Of a stretch of 64,000 nucleotides of DNA, positions 55,004 to 63,030 are shown piece after piece. Both the position numbers and the translations under genes were made by a program. Numbering within the stretch: the first letter of the stretch is position 1; the number at the start of each line of letters is the position of its first letter. The stretch is from Deltaproteobacteria bacterium (GTDB taxonomy: Bacteria; Myxococcota_A; UBA796; SXON01). Where the stretch lies: the NCBI GenBank assembly GCA_947445035.1, contig CANFCK010000005.1, forward strand, positions 62,001-126,000, written 5' to 3'. The notes beneath the pieces were generated by a model. It was not told the DNA's origin. It ran no database searches and saw nothing but the letters and a program-made list of their open reading frames with translations.

Positions 55004-56308
55004 ATGCTCCCCGAACCCGAACGGCCGCGCCGATTCCCGCTCTACCAACGTGTCGTCGTGGGCGTCGCCATCGGCGTGCTGCTCGGCGTGGTCTTCGGGA
55101 AAGAAGCGTGGTTTTTCGGCTACTCCAACGCTGATCTCGGGCCGATGGGCATGTTGGTGGTCCGCGCGCTCAAGGCGCTGGCGACGCCGCTCATCCTGTT
55201 CGCGATCCTCGACAGCTTCCTCAAGACTCGGATCTCCGGCCGGAGCGGCGTTCGCCTTCTGGTGATCTGCGGCGTCAACATTGCGGTGGCGATGACGCTG
55301 GGCCTCTTCATCCTCGACTTCTTCGCGCCCGGCGCCGGGTGGGCCGACCGACTCCCGGAGCTCCGCGAGGTCGCTGGCAGCGCGCCCGCAGCGGTCAAGG
55401 AGGCCACCCTCAGTCCGCTGAAAAACCTCGCCGCCTTCGTGCCCGAAAACGTGATCGACCCCTTCCAGAAGAACCTGGTCATCTCCGTGGTGCTGCTCGC
55501 GGTGCTGATCGGCGCGGCGATGCGCACGGTGCGCGCCCACGCGACAGGCAGCCTGGTCGAGGGGATGGCCCTGGTGGAACGCCTGATCGAGGCCGTCTAC
55601 GCGGTGCTCACGACGATGCTTTTGTGGGTGGCCGAGGCGATGCCCTTCGGCGTCGCGCTCATCGTCGCCGACGTTGTGGGAAAGTCCGGGGTGCAGGTCT
55701 TCTTGGTTTTGTGGACCTTCTTCATCACCATCCTCTGCGGCCTGCTCATCCACGCGCTTGGCTACTATCCTTTGCTCGCGATGGTCGTGGGTCGGATTTC
55801 ACCGGTGCGATTCCTCCGCGGGGCGCTCGACGCCGTGGTCACAGCGGTGTCGTGCAACTCCAGTCTTGCGACGATGCCGGTGACGTTGCGTTGTCTGCGC
55901 GCGCTCGGCATCCGCGAGTCCTCGGCGCGGCTCAGCGCTTGCGTTGGCACCAACTTCAACAACGACGGCATCATGCTGTACGAGGCGATGGCCACGTTGT
56001 TCTTGTGTCAGGCGCTCGGCATGGACCTGCACTTTTCGCAGCAGCTCACCGTGGTGGCGGCGTCGGTGATGGCGGGTATCGGGATCGCGGGGATTCCCGA
56101 GGCGGGGCTCATCATCCTGCCCCTGGTGCTCGGTGCCGCGGGGGTTCCGGAGGCGACGGTGGCCGTCGCCATTCCGCTCATCGTGCCGGTGGACTGGATT
56201 CTGGCCCGGGTGCGCTCCGGTGTGAACGTGCTTGCGGACATGGTCGTGGCGATCGTTCTGGATCGTTTTGAAGAGGAGAGGGGTCAGAGCAGCTCTACGC
56301 TGGTGTAG
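55004..56308 (+). CDS. Dicarboxylate/amino acid:cation symporter (SLC1/DAACS family)
   Basis: 434 residues with eight hydrophobic segments and two re-entrant loops. HP1 appears as VSCNSSLATMPVTLRCL (replacing the usual SSSAATLP) and TM7 as TNFNNDGIMLYEAMATLF (usual NMDGT); HP2 region AGIGIAGIPEAGLIILPLVL follows. These places bind substrate and sodium, and the substitutions suggest an unusual substrate. The divergent spacer to the giant gene is 145 bp; TAAACC ends 8 nt before the ATG. Confidence 0.88.
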   Translation: MLPEPERPRRFPLYQRVVVGVAIGVLLGVVFGKEAWFFGYSNADLGPMGMLVVRALKALATPLILFAILDSFLKTRISGRSGVRLLVICGVNIAVAMTLGLFILDFFAPGAGWADRLPELREVAGSAPAAVKEATLSPLKNLAAFVPENVIDPFQKNLVISVVLLAVLIGAAMRTVRAHATGSLVEGMALVERLIEAVYAVLTTMLLWVAEAMPFGVALIVADVVGKSGVQVFLVLWTFFITILCGLLIHALGYYPLLAMVVGRISPVRFLRGALDAVVTAVSCNSSLATMPVTLRCLRALGIRESSARLSACVGTNFNNDGIMLYEAMATLFLCQALGMDLHFSQQLTVVAASVMAGIGIAGIPEAGLIILPLVLGAAGVPEATVAVAIPLIVPVDWILARVRSGVNVLADMVVAIVLDRFEEERGQSSSTLV

Positions 56309-56532
56309 CGCGGGTCGCGGCGCTGCTCCCGCGCGCTCGCAGTTACCCTTTTGCCAGGCGCCTCTTCGCCCTTTTGCTGCTCGGTGGCCTCATCCTCGCT
56401 TGCGCCGGCGTCGGACGCGTTCAACGCGACCTTCGAGAAGGATTTCGCCGGGGGCTCCGGTCTACGGGTCCATGGAGGGGCTGGCATCGCGGTAGGCCCG
56501 TTCGGGTGCTCGACGCCGAGCCAAGCCCCCCT

Positions 56533-56732
56533 GGATGCGGCCCCCGCGGAGGCATCCCTACCCGGATGCGGCCCTGACGCACCCGGGCCGTTGTCGCCGT
56601 GACGCGCTTGGGATATTATCGGCGTTGGTCCCTTGGTCAGCCGGTTCCCGGCGCCGCCGCCGAACGCCGAGGCCGCATCTGGAGGGACATGCCTCGGCCG
56701 AAGCCGCACCTGGAGGACCATGCCTACCCGAG
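56533..56732. repeat. Inverted ~30-bp repeat cluster
   Basis: Two tandem units at 56672-56732 (GCCGCATCTGGAGGGACATG and GCCGCACCTGGAGGACCATG, period 31) face two related units on the minus strand at 56574-56533 (GCCGCATCCGGGTAGGGATG and a shorter partner). About 100 bp of other sequence separates the sets. Not obviously coding. Confidence 0.5.
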
Positions 56733-56754
56733 CGTGCGCAGCGGACCGTACTCG

Positions 56755-56828
56755 CGGGGGGAGCCCCCGTCGAGGCTGCGGGAGCAGCCGGCGCCCACTG
56801 TGAGCAGTTGGAAGGCTGCGCCAAAAAG
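56755..56828 (+). repeat. Dispersed two-hairpin element, copy C
   Basis: Hairpin 1 GGCTGC-GGGA-GCAGCC (56774-56789), 5-nt spacer GGCGC, hairpin 2 CCACTG-TGAG-CAGTTGG with one bulged T (56795-56811), then GGAAGGCTGC. Outer bases GGCGC and GCGCC could close the second hairpin. About 110 bp upstream of smc. Confidence 0.65.
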
Positions 56829-56941
56829 CGGCTGGATCGGATACACCCGGGCGATGGCCAAAGCCCTTCCGACCCCCACGCACCGCCACCCGCCCACCAA
56901 GTAGCGGCGCCTAGGATAAGCCCGCCGCCCCGGGGTGGTGG

Positions 56942-59900
56942 TTGCGAATCCGCAAGCTCGAACTGCAGGGCTTCAAGTCCTTTGCGGACCGGGCCACGTT
57001 GCACTTCGGGCCAGGAATTTCCTGCGTCGTCGGGCCCAACGGCTGCGGCAAGAGCAACATCATGGACGCGGTGCGGTGGTGCATCGGCGAGCAGTCGGCG
57101 CGTTCGTTGCGGGGCGAATCGATGAGCGACGTCATCTTCGCCGGGAGCGCCGCGCGCAAGGGGCTGGGCTTTGCCGAGGTAGGGCTCACATTCGTTGCGG
57201 GCGACGAGCCTTTTCCTGGCATCTGGCAACGTTTTCCCGAGCTCGAGGTCAGCCGGCGCCTGTTTCGGGACGGCGGCAGCGAGTACCGCGTCAATGACGA
57301 GAAGGTCCGACTTCGCGACATCGCCGACCTGTTTCTGGACACGGGCGTCGGCAACCGCCTGTACTCGTTCATCGAGCAGGGCCGCATCGGCCAGATCGTG
57401 CACGCCCGGCCGCAAGAGCGGCGCAGCCTGATCGAAGAGGCGGCGGGCATCAGCCGCTACAAGGCGCGCCGCGAGGAGTCGCTGGAGAAGCTTGGGCACA
57501 CACGGGAGGCGCTGGAAAAAGTCGCCGACCTGCATGACGACCTCGGCCGGCAGCTCAAAGCGGCGGAGCGGCAGGTTCAACGTGCGCTTCGTGCTCAGCA
57601 GCTCGGCGCGCGGCTGCGGCAGGAAGAGCTCGTCGTCGGGCTGGCCCGTTTTGGCGGGCTCGCGGCCGACCGAAAGGTTTTGGGCGAGCGACTCCGGGCG
57701 GCCAACGCCGAGTTGGAGGAGGCGGGGCGCGCGGTGGCCCGCCACGAGCAGGACCTGGAGCGGCGGCGCGCGTTGCACGAAGCGGCGGAGGCCGAGGCGG
57801 GGCGGGTGCGGGACCGGCTCAACGAAGTGGAGGCCCAACGCCGGGTCGAGGACAGCGCCCGCCAGTTCCAGGAGCGGGAACACGTCAAGGAGACCAGCCG
57901 CCTCGCCCAGTTGGAACGGGACCAGGAGGACCAACGCCGCGAGCGCGACCATGCGGCCGCCGAGGCCACGGCCGCCGGCGCCGCGGTGACCACCGCCGAG
58001 AGCGAGCTGGCGCGCGTTCGCGGCGAGGCGGATGGGGCCCAGAAGGGGCTTCAGCAGCTGCACGTCGAGGTGTCCGGGGTGCGCGAGCGGCTGGATCGAG
58101 CCCGCCGCGCCGCCCAGGCCGCGCTCGAAGCGGCGGTGCGGACGCGGGGGCAGCAGGCCGGGCTCCAGGCGCGTCGGCAGGAGCTTGATGCACGGAGCGA
58201 GCGCCACCGGCGTACCATCGGCGAGACCGGGCCGTCGCGCGCCGCCGAGGAGCTCGTTCGGGTCCAGGCCGCGGCGGCCGAGGCCGATGTGCGGGTGATC
58301 GCGGCCCGCCACGGGGTCGATGCGGCGGTGGTCGCCGGTCGGGCGCGCGTGGAGGCGGGTCGCGCCGAGACCGGCGCCCTGGCGATGTTGCGGAGCATGA
58401 CGGTGGCCGCCGAGCGTGCGGCGGAGGTGGCGCTGACCGAGACCACCCGGCGGCGAGAGGCCCTACAAGCCCGATGGGACGCCCTTTCCGGCATGGAAGC
58501 AGCCCACGCCGACCTGCCCGACGGCGTCAAAGCGGCGCTGGCGATGCCCGGTGTCCGGGGCCTCCTCGGTGAGCGACTCTCGATCTCGGAGGCGCTGGAA
58601 GTCCCGGTCGCGCGGGCGTTGGACGGGGCGCTGGACGCGGTGCTGGTCCCGGACGCAGCGACGGCCGAGAGGGTGGCCGCGGCGGCCGGTTCGGCGCGGC
58701 TGCGGGTTCTCGCGCTTGAGCGGGTGCCATCGGAGCGTTTCCCCAGCCGCCCGCTGGTCGGGCTCGCCGCCGAGCTGGCGCGCGACGACGACACGCGCGC
58801 GGCGCTGGCCGCGCTCCTGCCCGACGCCGAGATGGTCGCCGACGTAAAGCGGGCCTACGAAGTCTGGACGCCAGGCCGAACCGTCGTCACCCGAGATGGC
58901 GCCGTGCTGCGTCCCGACGGGCTGCTGGTGCTCGGCGCGGAGCCGGGCGCGGCGCTGGCCTCGGTCCGGCGACGTCGTGAGATGGGCGAGGTAGCCACCC
59001 GCCGGGATCAGGTCCCTGTCGCCGCGGCAGAGGCGGCGCTCGCCGCGGCGAGGGGTGAGCTCCGCGGGGCGGAGGCGACGATCTTGACCCACCAGGCGGC
59101 GCTTGAGGCGTTGGCGCGCAGCGAGGCAGAGGCGCTGGAGGGCTTACGGGCCGAGGTGCGCCGCCTGGAAACGTTGTCGGGAGAGCTGCGGCATCGGGTG
59201 CGCGAGGTGGAGGCCGAGGCGCTGCGTCAGGCCCGAGCGGCCGAAGCGCTGATTCAAGAGGCTGCCGCGCTCGCGACGCTGGAGGGAGCGTTGGAGGCCG
59301 ACCGTGTTCGTCTCGACGCCGCGCGTGCCGCCGCCGAGGCCGTCCAGGGCGATGCCGAAGCGGCCCTGCGCGTGGAGCAGGTAGAGTTGGAGCGGGTCGA
59401 GCCGCTCCTCGCTGCGGCGAGCGAACGCGCACAGACGCTGCGGTTGTCGGCCGCGTCGTTGCAATCGACGGCGATCCAACAGGCGCAGCTCGCCGTGGCC
59501 GCGCGAGGACGAACGGAGCGGGCCCAGCGGCGGGTGGAGCAGATCGCCCAGGAGCGGACCGACACCGAGGCGCGGCTTTTGCAGCTCGGGCTCGACCGGG
59601 AGTCGACCCGCGCCACCCTTCAGCGCCTGGGCGAAGAGCAGGGCGCCATCGCCATCGAGCTCGAAGTCGTGCGCACGGCCGCCCGCGACGCCAAGGAGAG
59701 CGTGCGGTTCGAGGAAGCGGCCACGCGCGCGTCCCGCGAACGTCGGGATGGCTGTCGCGACCGGCAGGTCGCGGCGGAGCTGGCGTGGCAGCAGGTCAAG
59801 CACGCGGTCGAGACGCTGCTCAAGGCCACCGAGGATCGAAACGGCCAGTCGTTGCCTTCGTTGCTCGATCGCATCGATCGGGACGGGGCGCTCTTGGTCC

Positions 59901-60649
59901 CGGGGTGGGAGCCGACCTCACCCGAGCTGGAGCTCGGCGCCGAGGCGGTCGCGACGCTGCGCATCGACAATCGTTCGCTCGACCTGGACGACGAGGTGCT
60001 CGTCGCAAGGCAGAAGGCCGCGGACGGCCTGCGGGACGGCCTCTTCAAGCTCGGTGAGACCAACCCAGAATCGATCCCCGAGTACCACGCGGTGCGGCTG
60101 ATCTACGACGACATCGACCGCCAACGGGCCGACCTCCAGACCGCGCTGGAGGTGATCGAGTCCGCCATCGCCCGCATCAACCAGACCTGCCGCGAGCGCT
60201 TCCGCGAGACCTACGAGCTCGTCACCGAGCACTTCGCAGAGATGTACCCCCGCCTTGTCGGTGGGGGCTCGGCGCGGTTGGAGCTCACCGATGCCGAGGA
60301 CCTGCTCAACTGCGGCGTGGAGATGTTGGTGCAGCCGCCGGGAAAGAAGGTCCAGGTGTTGTCGCTCCTCAGCGGCGGTGAAAAAGCGATGGCCGCCATC
60401 GGGCTCATCTTCGCGCTTTTCCGGGTGAAGCCCTCGCCGTTCTGCCTGCTCGACGAGGTCGACGCGCCGCTGGACGAGGGCAACGGCCAACGATTCAACG
60501 AGATGCTCCGCGAGATGGCGGGTACCTCGCAGTTCATAGTCATCACCCACAACAAAAAGACGATGGAGGCGGCGGACGTGCTCTACGGCGTCACGATGCC
60601 GGAGCCGGGGCAGAGCCGCCTGGTGACCGTGCGGCTGGAGGGGGGGTAA
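56942..60649 (+). CDS. smc: Chromosome segregation protein SMC
   Basis: 1,235 residues from a TTG start preceded by GGGGTGG. N-terminal ATPase half with GFKSFADRA, Walker A GPNGCGKSN and the Q-loop; two long coiled coils with a central hinge (about residues 530-670, MPGVRGLLGERLSISEALEVPVARALDGAL); and the C-terminal ATPase half with the signature LSLLSGGEKAMAAIGLIFALF and Walker B FCLLDEVDAPLDEGN, D-loop and ITHNKKTMEAAD. SMC with ScpA/ScpB compacts and separates the chromosome. Upstream neighbours give no ScpA/B. smc followed by ftsY is a common bacterial order. Confidence 0.96.
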   Translation: MRIRKLELQGFKSFADRATLHFGPGISCVVGPNGCGKSNIMDAVRWCIGEQSARSLRGESMSDVIFAGSAARKGLGFAEVGLTFVAGDEPFPGIWQRFPELEVSRRLFRDGGSEYRVNDEKVRLRDIADLFLDTGVGNRLYSFIEQGRIGQIVHARPQERRSLIEEAAGISRYKARREESLEKLGHTREALEKVADLHDDLGRQLKAAERQVQRALRAQQLGARLRQEELVVGLARFGGLAADRKVLGERLRAANAELEEAGRAVARHEQDLERRRALHEAAEAEAGRVRDRLNEVEAQRRVEDSARQFQEREHVKETSRLAQLERDQEDQRRERDHAAAEATAAGAAVTTAESELARVRGEADGAQKGLQQLHVEVSGVRERLDRARRAAQAALEAAVRTRGQQAGLQARRQELDARSERHRRTIGETGPSRAAEELVRVQAAAAEADVRVIAARHGVDAAVVAGRARVEAGRAETGALAMLRSMTVAAERAAEVALTETTRRREALQARWDALSGMEAAHADLPDGVKAALAMPGVRGLLGERLSISEALEVPVARALDGALDAVLVPDAATAERVAAAAGSARLRVLALERVPSERFPSRPLVGLAAELARDDDTRAALAALLPDAEMVADVKRAYEVWTPGRTVVTRDGAVLRPDGLLVLGAEPGAALASVRRRREMGEVATRRDQVPVAAAEAALAAARGELRGAEATILTHQAALEALARSEAEALEGLRAEVRRLETLSGELRHRVREVEAEALRQARAAEALIQEAAALATLEGALEADRVRLDAARAAAEAVQGDAEAALRVEQVELERVEPLLAAASERAQTLRLSAASLQSTAIQQAQLAVAARGRTERAQRRVEQIAQERTDTEARLLQLGLDRESTRATLQRLGEEQGAIAIELEVVRTAARDAKESVRFEEAATRASRERRDGCRDRQVAAELAWQQVKHAVETLLKATEDRNGQSLPSLLDRIDRDGALLVPGWEPTSPELELGAEAVATLRIDNRSLDLDDEVLVARQKAADGLRDGLFKLGETNPESIPEYHAVRLIYDDIDRQRADLQTALEVIESAIARINQTCRERFRETYELVTEHFAEMYPRLVGGGSARLELTDAEDLLNCGVEMLVQPPGKKVQVLSLLSGGEKAMAAIGLIFALFRVKPSPFCLLDEVDAPLDEGNGQRFNEMLREMAGTSQFIVITHNKKTMEAADVLYGVTMPEPGQSRLVTVRLEGG

Positions 60650-60661
60650 GGGTGCCCGAGT

Positions 60662-60741
60662 AGGTTCGGGGAAAGCAGCCTTTTCACGCGCTCACGGGTG
60701 CCCACCGCCGCCTCCCGGCGGCTCAGAGGGAGCCGGAAACG
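60662..60741 (-). repeat. Dispersed two-hairpin element, copy B
   Basis: On the minus strand: GGCTCCCTCTGAG, hairpin 1 CCGCC-GGGA-GGCGG (60721-60708), 7-nt spacer, hairpin 2 CACCCG-TGAG-CGCGTG with a C-C mismatch at the bulge position (60700-60685), then AAAAGGCTGCTTTCC. Same order and loops as copies A, C and D. Confidence 0.65.
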
Positions 60742-60944
60742 AACGCGGTGGGCCCGAGGGCGGGCCCGCGCTTCCGGCCGCCGCCTCCGCGGCGCCGGCC
60801 CAGTCGATTCTCGGGGTAGAGCCGCCGCTGAGGCGAGCATCGACCCGGGGATGCGCCGCCCGGCGCCCCCGGCCCCGCCCCCCCGCGGGTCCGCCGTCCG
60901 CGACGTCCGGGCACTCGCCCCTTCCCACCTAGCCGAGATAACCT

Positions 60945-60966
60945 TCGGCCGGAGGATTCCGGCCGA
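60945..60966 (+). promoter_or_regulatory. Palindrome covering the ftsY ribosome-binding site
   Basis: TCGGCCGGA, loop GGAT, TCCGGCCGA: a perfect 9-bp stem that ends at the base before the ftsY ATG. The Shine-Dalgarno GGAGG (60951-60955) lies in the stem and loop. If transcribed it could mask ribosome binding; if transcription starts near 60950 (from GATAAC at 60936) only half would be in the RNA and it may instead be a protein site. Confidence 0.5.
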
Positions 60967-61995
60967 ATGAGCGTCGCGGTGGGGTTGCCGATCCTGGTCG
61001 GCGTATTCGTGTTGCTGTACCTGGCCTTTCGCAAGGCGATGTCGCCGCCGCAGCTGTCCGGGCCGCTGGACATGGTTGTGCGGCCGACGCCGCCTGCGTC
61101 CCCAGCGCCCGCGCCCGTCGTGTCGCCGCCCGCGACGAACGCGTTCCTCGCGGCCCTCTCTCGCACCCGCGAGCTTTTCGCGGGACTCTTCGATCGCGGC
61201 CGCGACGAACGGGAAGCGCTCGAAGCGTTGGAGGAGGCGCTTTTGCGCGCCGATGTGGGGGCCAAGACCGCAGCGGGGCTCGTCGATGCGGTGAGGGGCA
61301 AGCCCGACCTCAAAGCAGCGCTGCGCGACGCGATCCGCACCCGCTTGGAGCGTGTTGCCGCCCCGCTCATCACCGGCCCCGCGCCCCACGTGATCCTGGT
61401 CGTGGGCGTCAACGGCAGCGGCAAGACGACCACCATCGGCAAGCTGGCCGGCCGCTTCGTCGGGGCGGGCAAGTCCGTGATCCTCGGCGCGGGGGACACC
61501 TTTCGGGCCGGGGCAATCGAGCAGCTTCAGGTGTGGGGGCAGCGCGCGGGGGTCGAGGTGATCGCGGCCGCGGAGGGGACCGACCCAGCCGCCGTCGCGC
61601 ACCAGACCGCCGAGGCGGCGAAGCTCCGCCGTGTGGACGTGATGATCTGCGACACCGCAGGTCGCCTTCAGGCCCAGAAGGTGCTCATGGACGAACTAGC
61701 CAAGGTGCGCCGGGTGCTCGGCAAGATCATCCCGGGCGCCCCGCACGAGGTGCTCTTGGTGCTTGACGCGACCATGGGCCAGAATGCTTTGTCCCAGGCG
61801 CGGATCTTCAGGGATGTCGCCGGGGTGACCGGGGTCGTGCTCACCAAGTTGGACGGCACGGCCAAAGGCGGCGTGGTCATCGCCATCGCCGAGGAGTTCG
61901 ACCTCCCGGTCAAGCTCGTCGGCATCGGAGAAAAGCTTGACGACCTCCGCGACTTTGATGGCGCCGCGTTCGTGGACGCGCTGTTGCCCGTGTGA
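60967..61995 (+). CDS. ftsY: Signal recognition particle receptor FtsY
   Basis: 342 residues. An N-terminal membrane helix (VGLPILVGVFVLLYLAF) and Pro/Ala linker replace the acidic A domain of E. coli FtsY. The NG domain follows: helical N domain (LSRTRELFAGLFDRGRDE...), G1 GVNGSGKTTTIGKLA, the insertion box DTFRAGAIEQL, DTAGRLQ, LDATMGQNAL and TKLDGTAKGG, GIGEKLDDLRDF. FtsY docks SRP-ribosome complexes at the membrane. Downstream of smc. Confidence 0.96.
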   Translation: MSVAVGLPILVGVFVLLYLAFRKAMSPPQLSGPLDMVVRPTPPASPAPAPVVSPPATNAFLAALSRTRELFAGLFDRGRDEREALEALEEALLRADVGAKTAAGLVDAVRGKPDLKAALRDAIRTRLERVAAPLITGPAPHVILVVGVNGSGKTTTIGKLAGRFVGAGKSVILGAGDTFRAGAIEQLQVWGQRAGVEVIAAAEGTDPAAVAHQTAEAAKLRRVDVMICDTAGRLQAQKVLMDELAKVRRVLGKIIPGAPHEVLLVLDATMGQNALSQARIFRDVAGVTGVVLTKLDGTAKGGVVIAIAEEFDLPVKLVGIGEKLDDLRDFDGAAFVDALLPV

Positions 61996-61997
61996 GC

Positions 61998-62174
61998 CTA
62001 CTCTAGGGTCGGGTCCAAGGCCGCGGTGACGGCGTCAATGCCCGGCGGGTTGTACAGGGTGTCGGCGGTACCGATGAGGGTGGCGGGGTCGAAGGAGCAT
62101 CCGTCTTTGGTATCTACCAACGACGCGACACCCTGGCCGAGGATGGACGCCCCAACGGCGAGTGCATCCGGCAC
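61998..62174 (-). CDS. Short ORF, possible gene fragment
   Basis: 58 codons from a GTG: PDALAVGASILGQGVASLVD, then TKDGCSFDPATLIGTADTLY and NPPGIDAVTAALDPTLE. Third positions are about three-quarters G or C and the composition looks protein-like. There is no signal peptide or ribosome site, and a TGA closes the frame about 13 codons upstream of the GTG. Its stop lies 2 nt past the ftsY stop, tail to tail. It may be the end of a lost gene. Not recognised. Confidence 0.3.
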   Translation of the reverse strand: MPDALAVGASILGQGVASLVDTKDGCSFDPATLIGTADTLYNPPGIDAVTAALDPTLE

Positions 62175-62191
62175 GCGCCTCGTTGCATCCA

Positions 62192-62213
62192 GTGGTAGTG
62201 ATCACCCTACCAC
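62192..62213. terminator. Hairpin between ftsY and DUF924 genes
   Basis: GTGGTAG and CTACCAC form a perfect 7-bp stem around an 8-nt loop. No U tract follows on either side. It may end transcription of the DUF924 gene (minus strand). Confidence 0.3.
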
Positions 62214-62253
62214 CGCGTCCGTTCCCCCAGGCCGGTGCGTACTCCCACCCCGT

Positions 62254-62853
62254 TTACCGCTGGCCGAAGCTCTCCCCGCCCGCCGCCACCCAGGCATCCT
62301 CGTCTGGCGTCTCCGTGCGCCCGAGCGCGAGGTTGCGGCCTGGGAATCGCCCGAAGCGCGCGACGATGTCGCGGTGTTTGCCAGCGAAGAGCAGGTTCTT
62401 TTCGAAGTTGGCGGCGGCCGGCGTTCCGGAGGCGTCCGCGGCGAGCTGGGTGTACAGCCGCATCGACTCCTCCTGGGTTGCGCGATGTTCGTGGTGCATG
62501 AACGGGAGATAGGCGAAGCTCCGCTGGGTCAGGCCGATGGTGCGGTCCCACCCCGCCGCCAGCATGCGCCGAGAGAGCGCGAGCGCCCGCGCGTCGTAGG
62601 CGAACGCACGCGCGTCGCCGCGGAAGATGTTCCGGGGGAACTGGTCGAAGGTCACGATGGCGGCGAGCACGCCGGCTTCGTCGGTGGCTCCCGCCTCCAC
62701 CGCGTCGGGCGTGTCGAGGCTCGCGCCGAACCGCGCGGCGACCTCGGCGTCGAACGCCGGGCCACCGGTGAACCAGCGGGCCTGGACCTCAGGGGACGGG
62801 AGCGCGTGCAGATCGGCGGAGCCAAACCAGAAGAGGAGGACGTCTTGGTGCAT
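62254..62853 (-). CDS. DUF924 family protein
   Basis: 199 residues from the ATG at 62853. DUF924 pattern: VLLFWFG, RWFTGGPAFDAEVAARFG, AIVTFDQFPRNIFRGDARAFAYD, LPFMHHEHRATQEESMRLY and a C-terminal KHRDIVARFGRFPGRNLALGR. These are helical TPR-like proteins of unknown function. TACGGT (TAnnnT) lies 5 nt before the ATG without Shine-Dalgarno. Confidence 0.9.
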   Translation of the reverse strand: MHQDVLLFWFGSADLHALPSPEVQARWFTGGPAFDAEVAARFGASLDTPDAVEAGATDEAGVLAAIVTFDQFPRNIFRGDARAFAYDARALALSRRMLAAGWDRTIGLTQRSFAYLPFMHHEHRATQEESMRLYTQLAADASGTPAAANFEKNLLFAGKHRDIVARFGRFPGRNLALGRTETPDEDAWVAAGGESFGQR

Positions 62854-63030
62854 GGGGGACCGTAGCGCCCCGTGGCCATGCTGTGGGCCGGAGACCGATT
62901 CATGTTCGATGAGTGGGCGCTTGCCCGCTACCCGGTCATCGCCGCCCCCGTCATATCTATGCACGATTTCTGTCGCGACACCTGTGGGCATGCCATCGTA
63001 ACGCGCGAGCGTCTATCGCTGCTACGCCTG

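Larger units (their letters stand above)
56309..56941. other. Repeat-rich intergenic region upstream of smc
   Basis: 633 bp without a convincing gene. It holds a possible short TTG-started ORF (56374-56577, lipobox-like LLLGGLILACAG, 67 residues, weak), two sets of a ~30-bp unit starting GCCGCATC and containing a GGGA-ATGCCTC core (56533-56574 on the minus strand, 56672-56732 on the plus strand, i.e. inverted), and copy C of the two-hairpin element. A GATAAG hexamer (56915-56920) may be the smc promoter. Confidence 0.55.
60650..60966. other. smc-ftsY spacer
   Basis: 317 bp holding copy B of the two-hairpin element (60662-60741, minus strand), a long GC-rich stretch without a convincing ORF, a GATAAC hexamer (60936-60941) and the palindrome before the ftsY ATG. 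Confidence 0.6.

Noticed and set aside
56284-56889. 201-codon minus-strand ORF upstream of smc
   Set aside because: Crosses both repeat units and a hairpin element; composition is not protein-like.
60698-60970. 90-codon plus-strand ORF before ftsY
   Set aside because: Mostly Arg/Pro/Ala; covers the spacer with the hairpin element.
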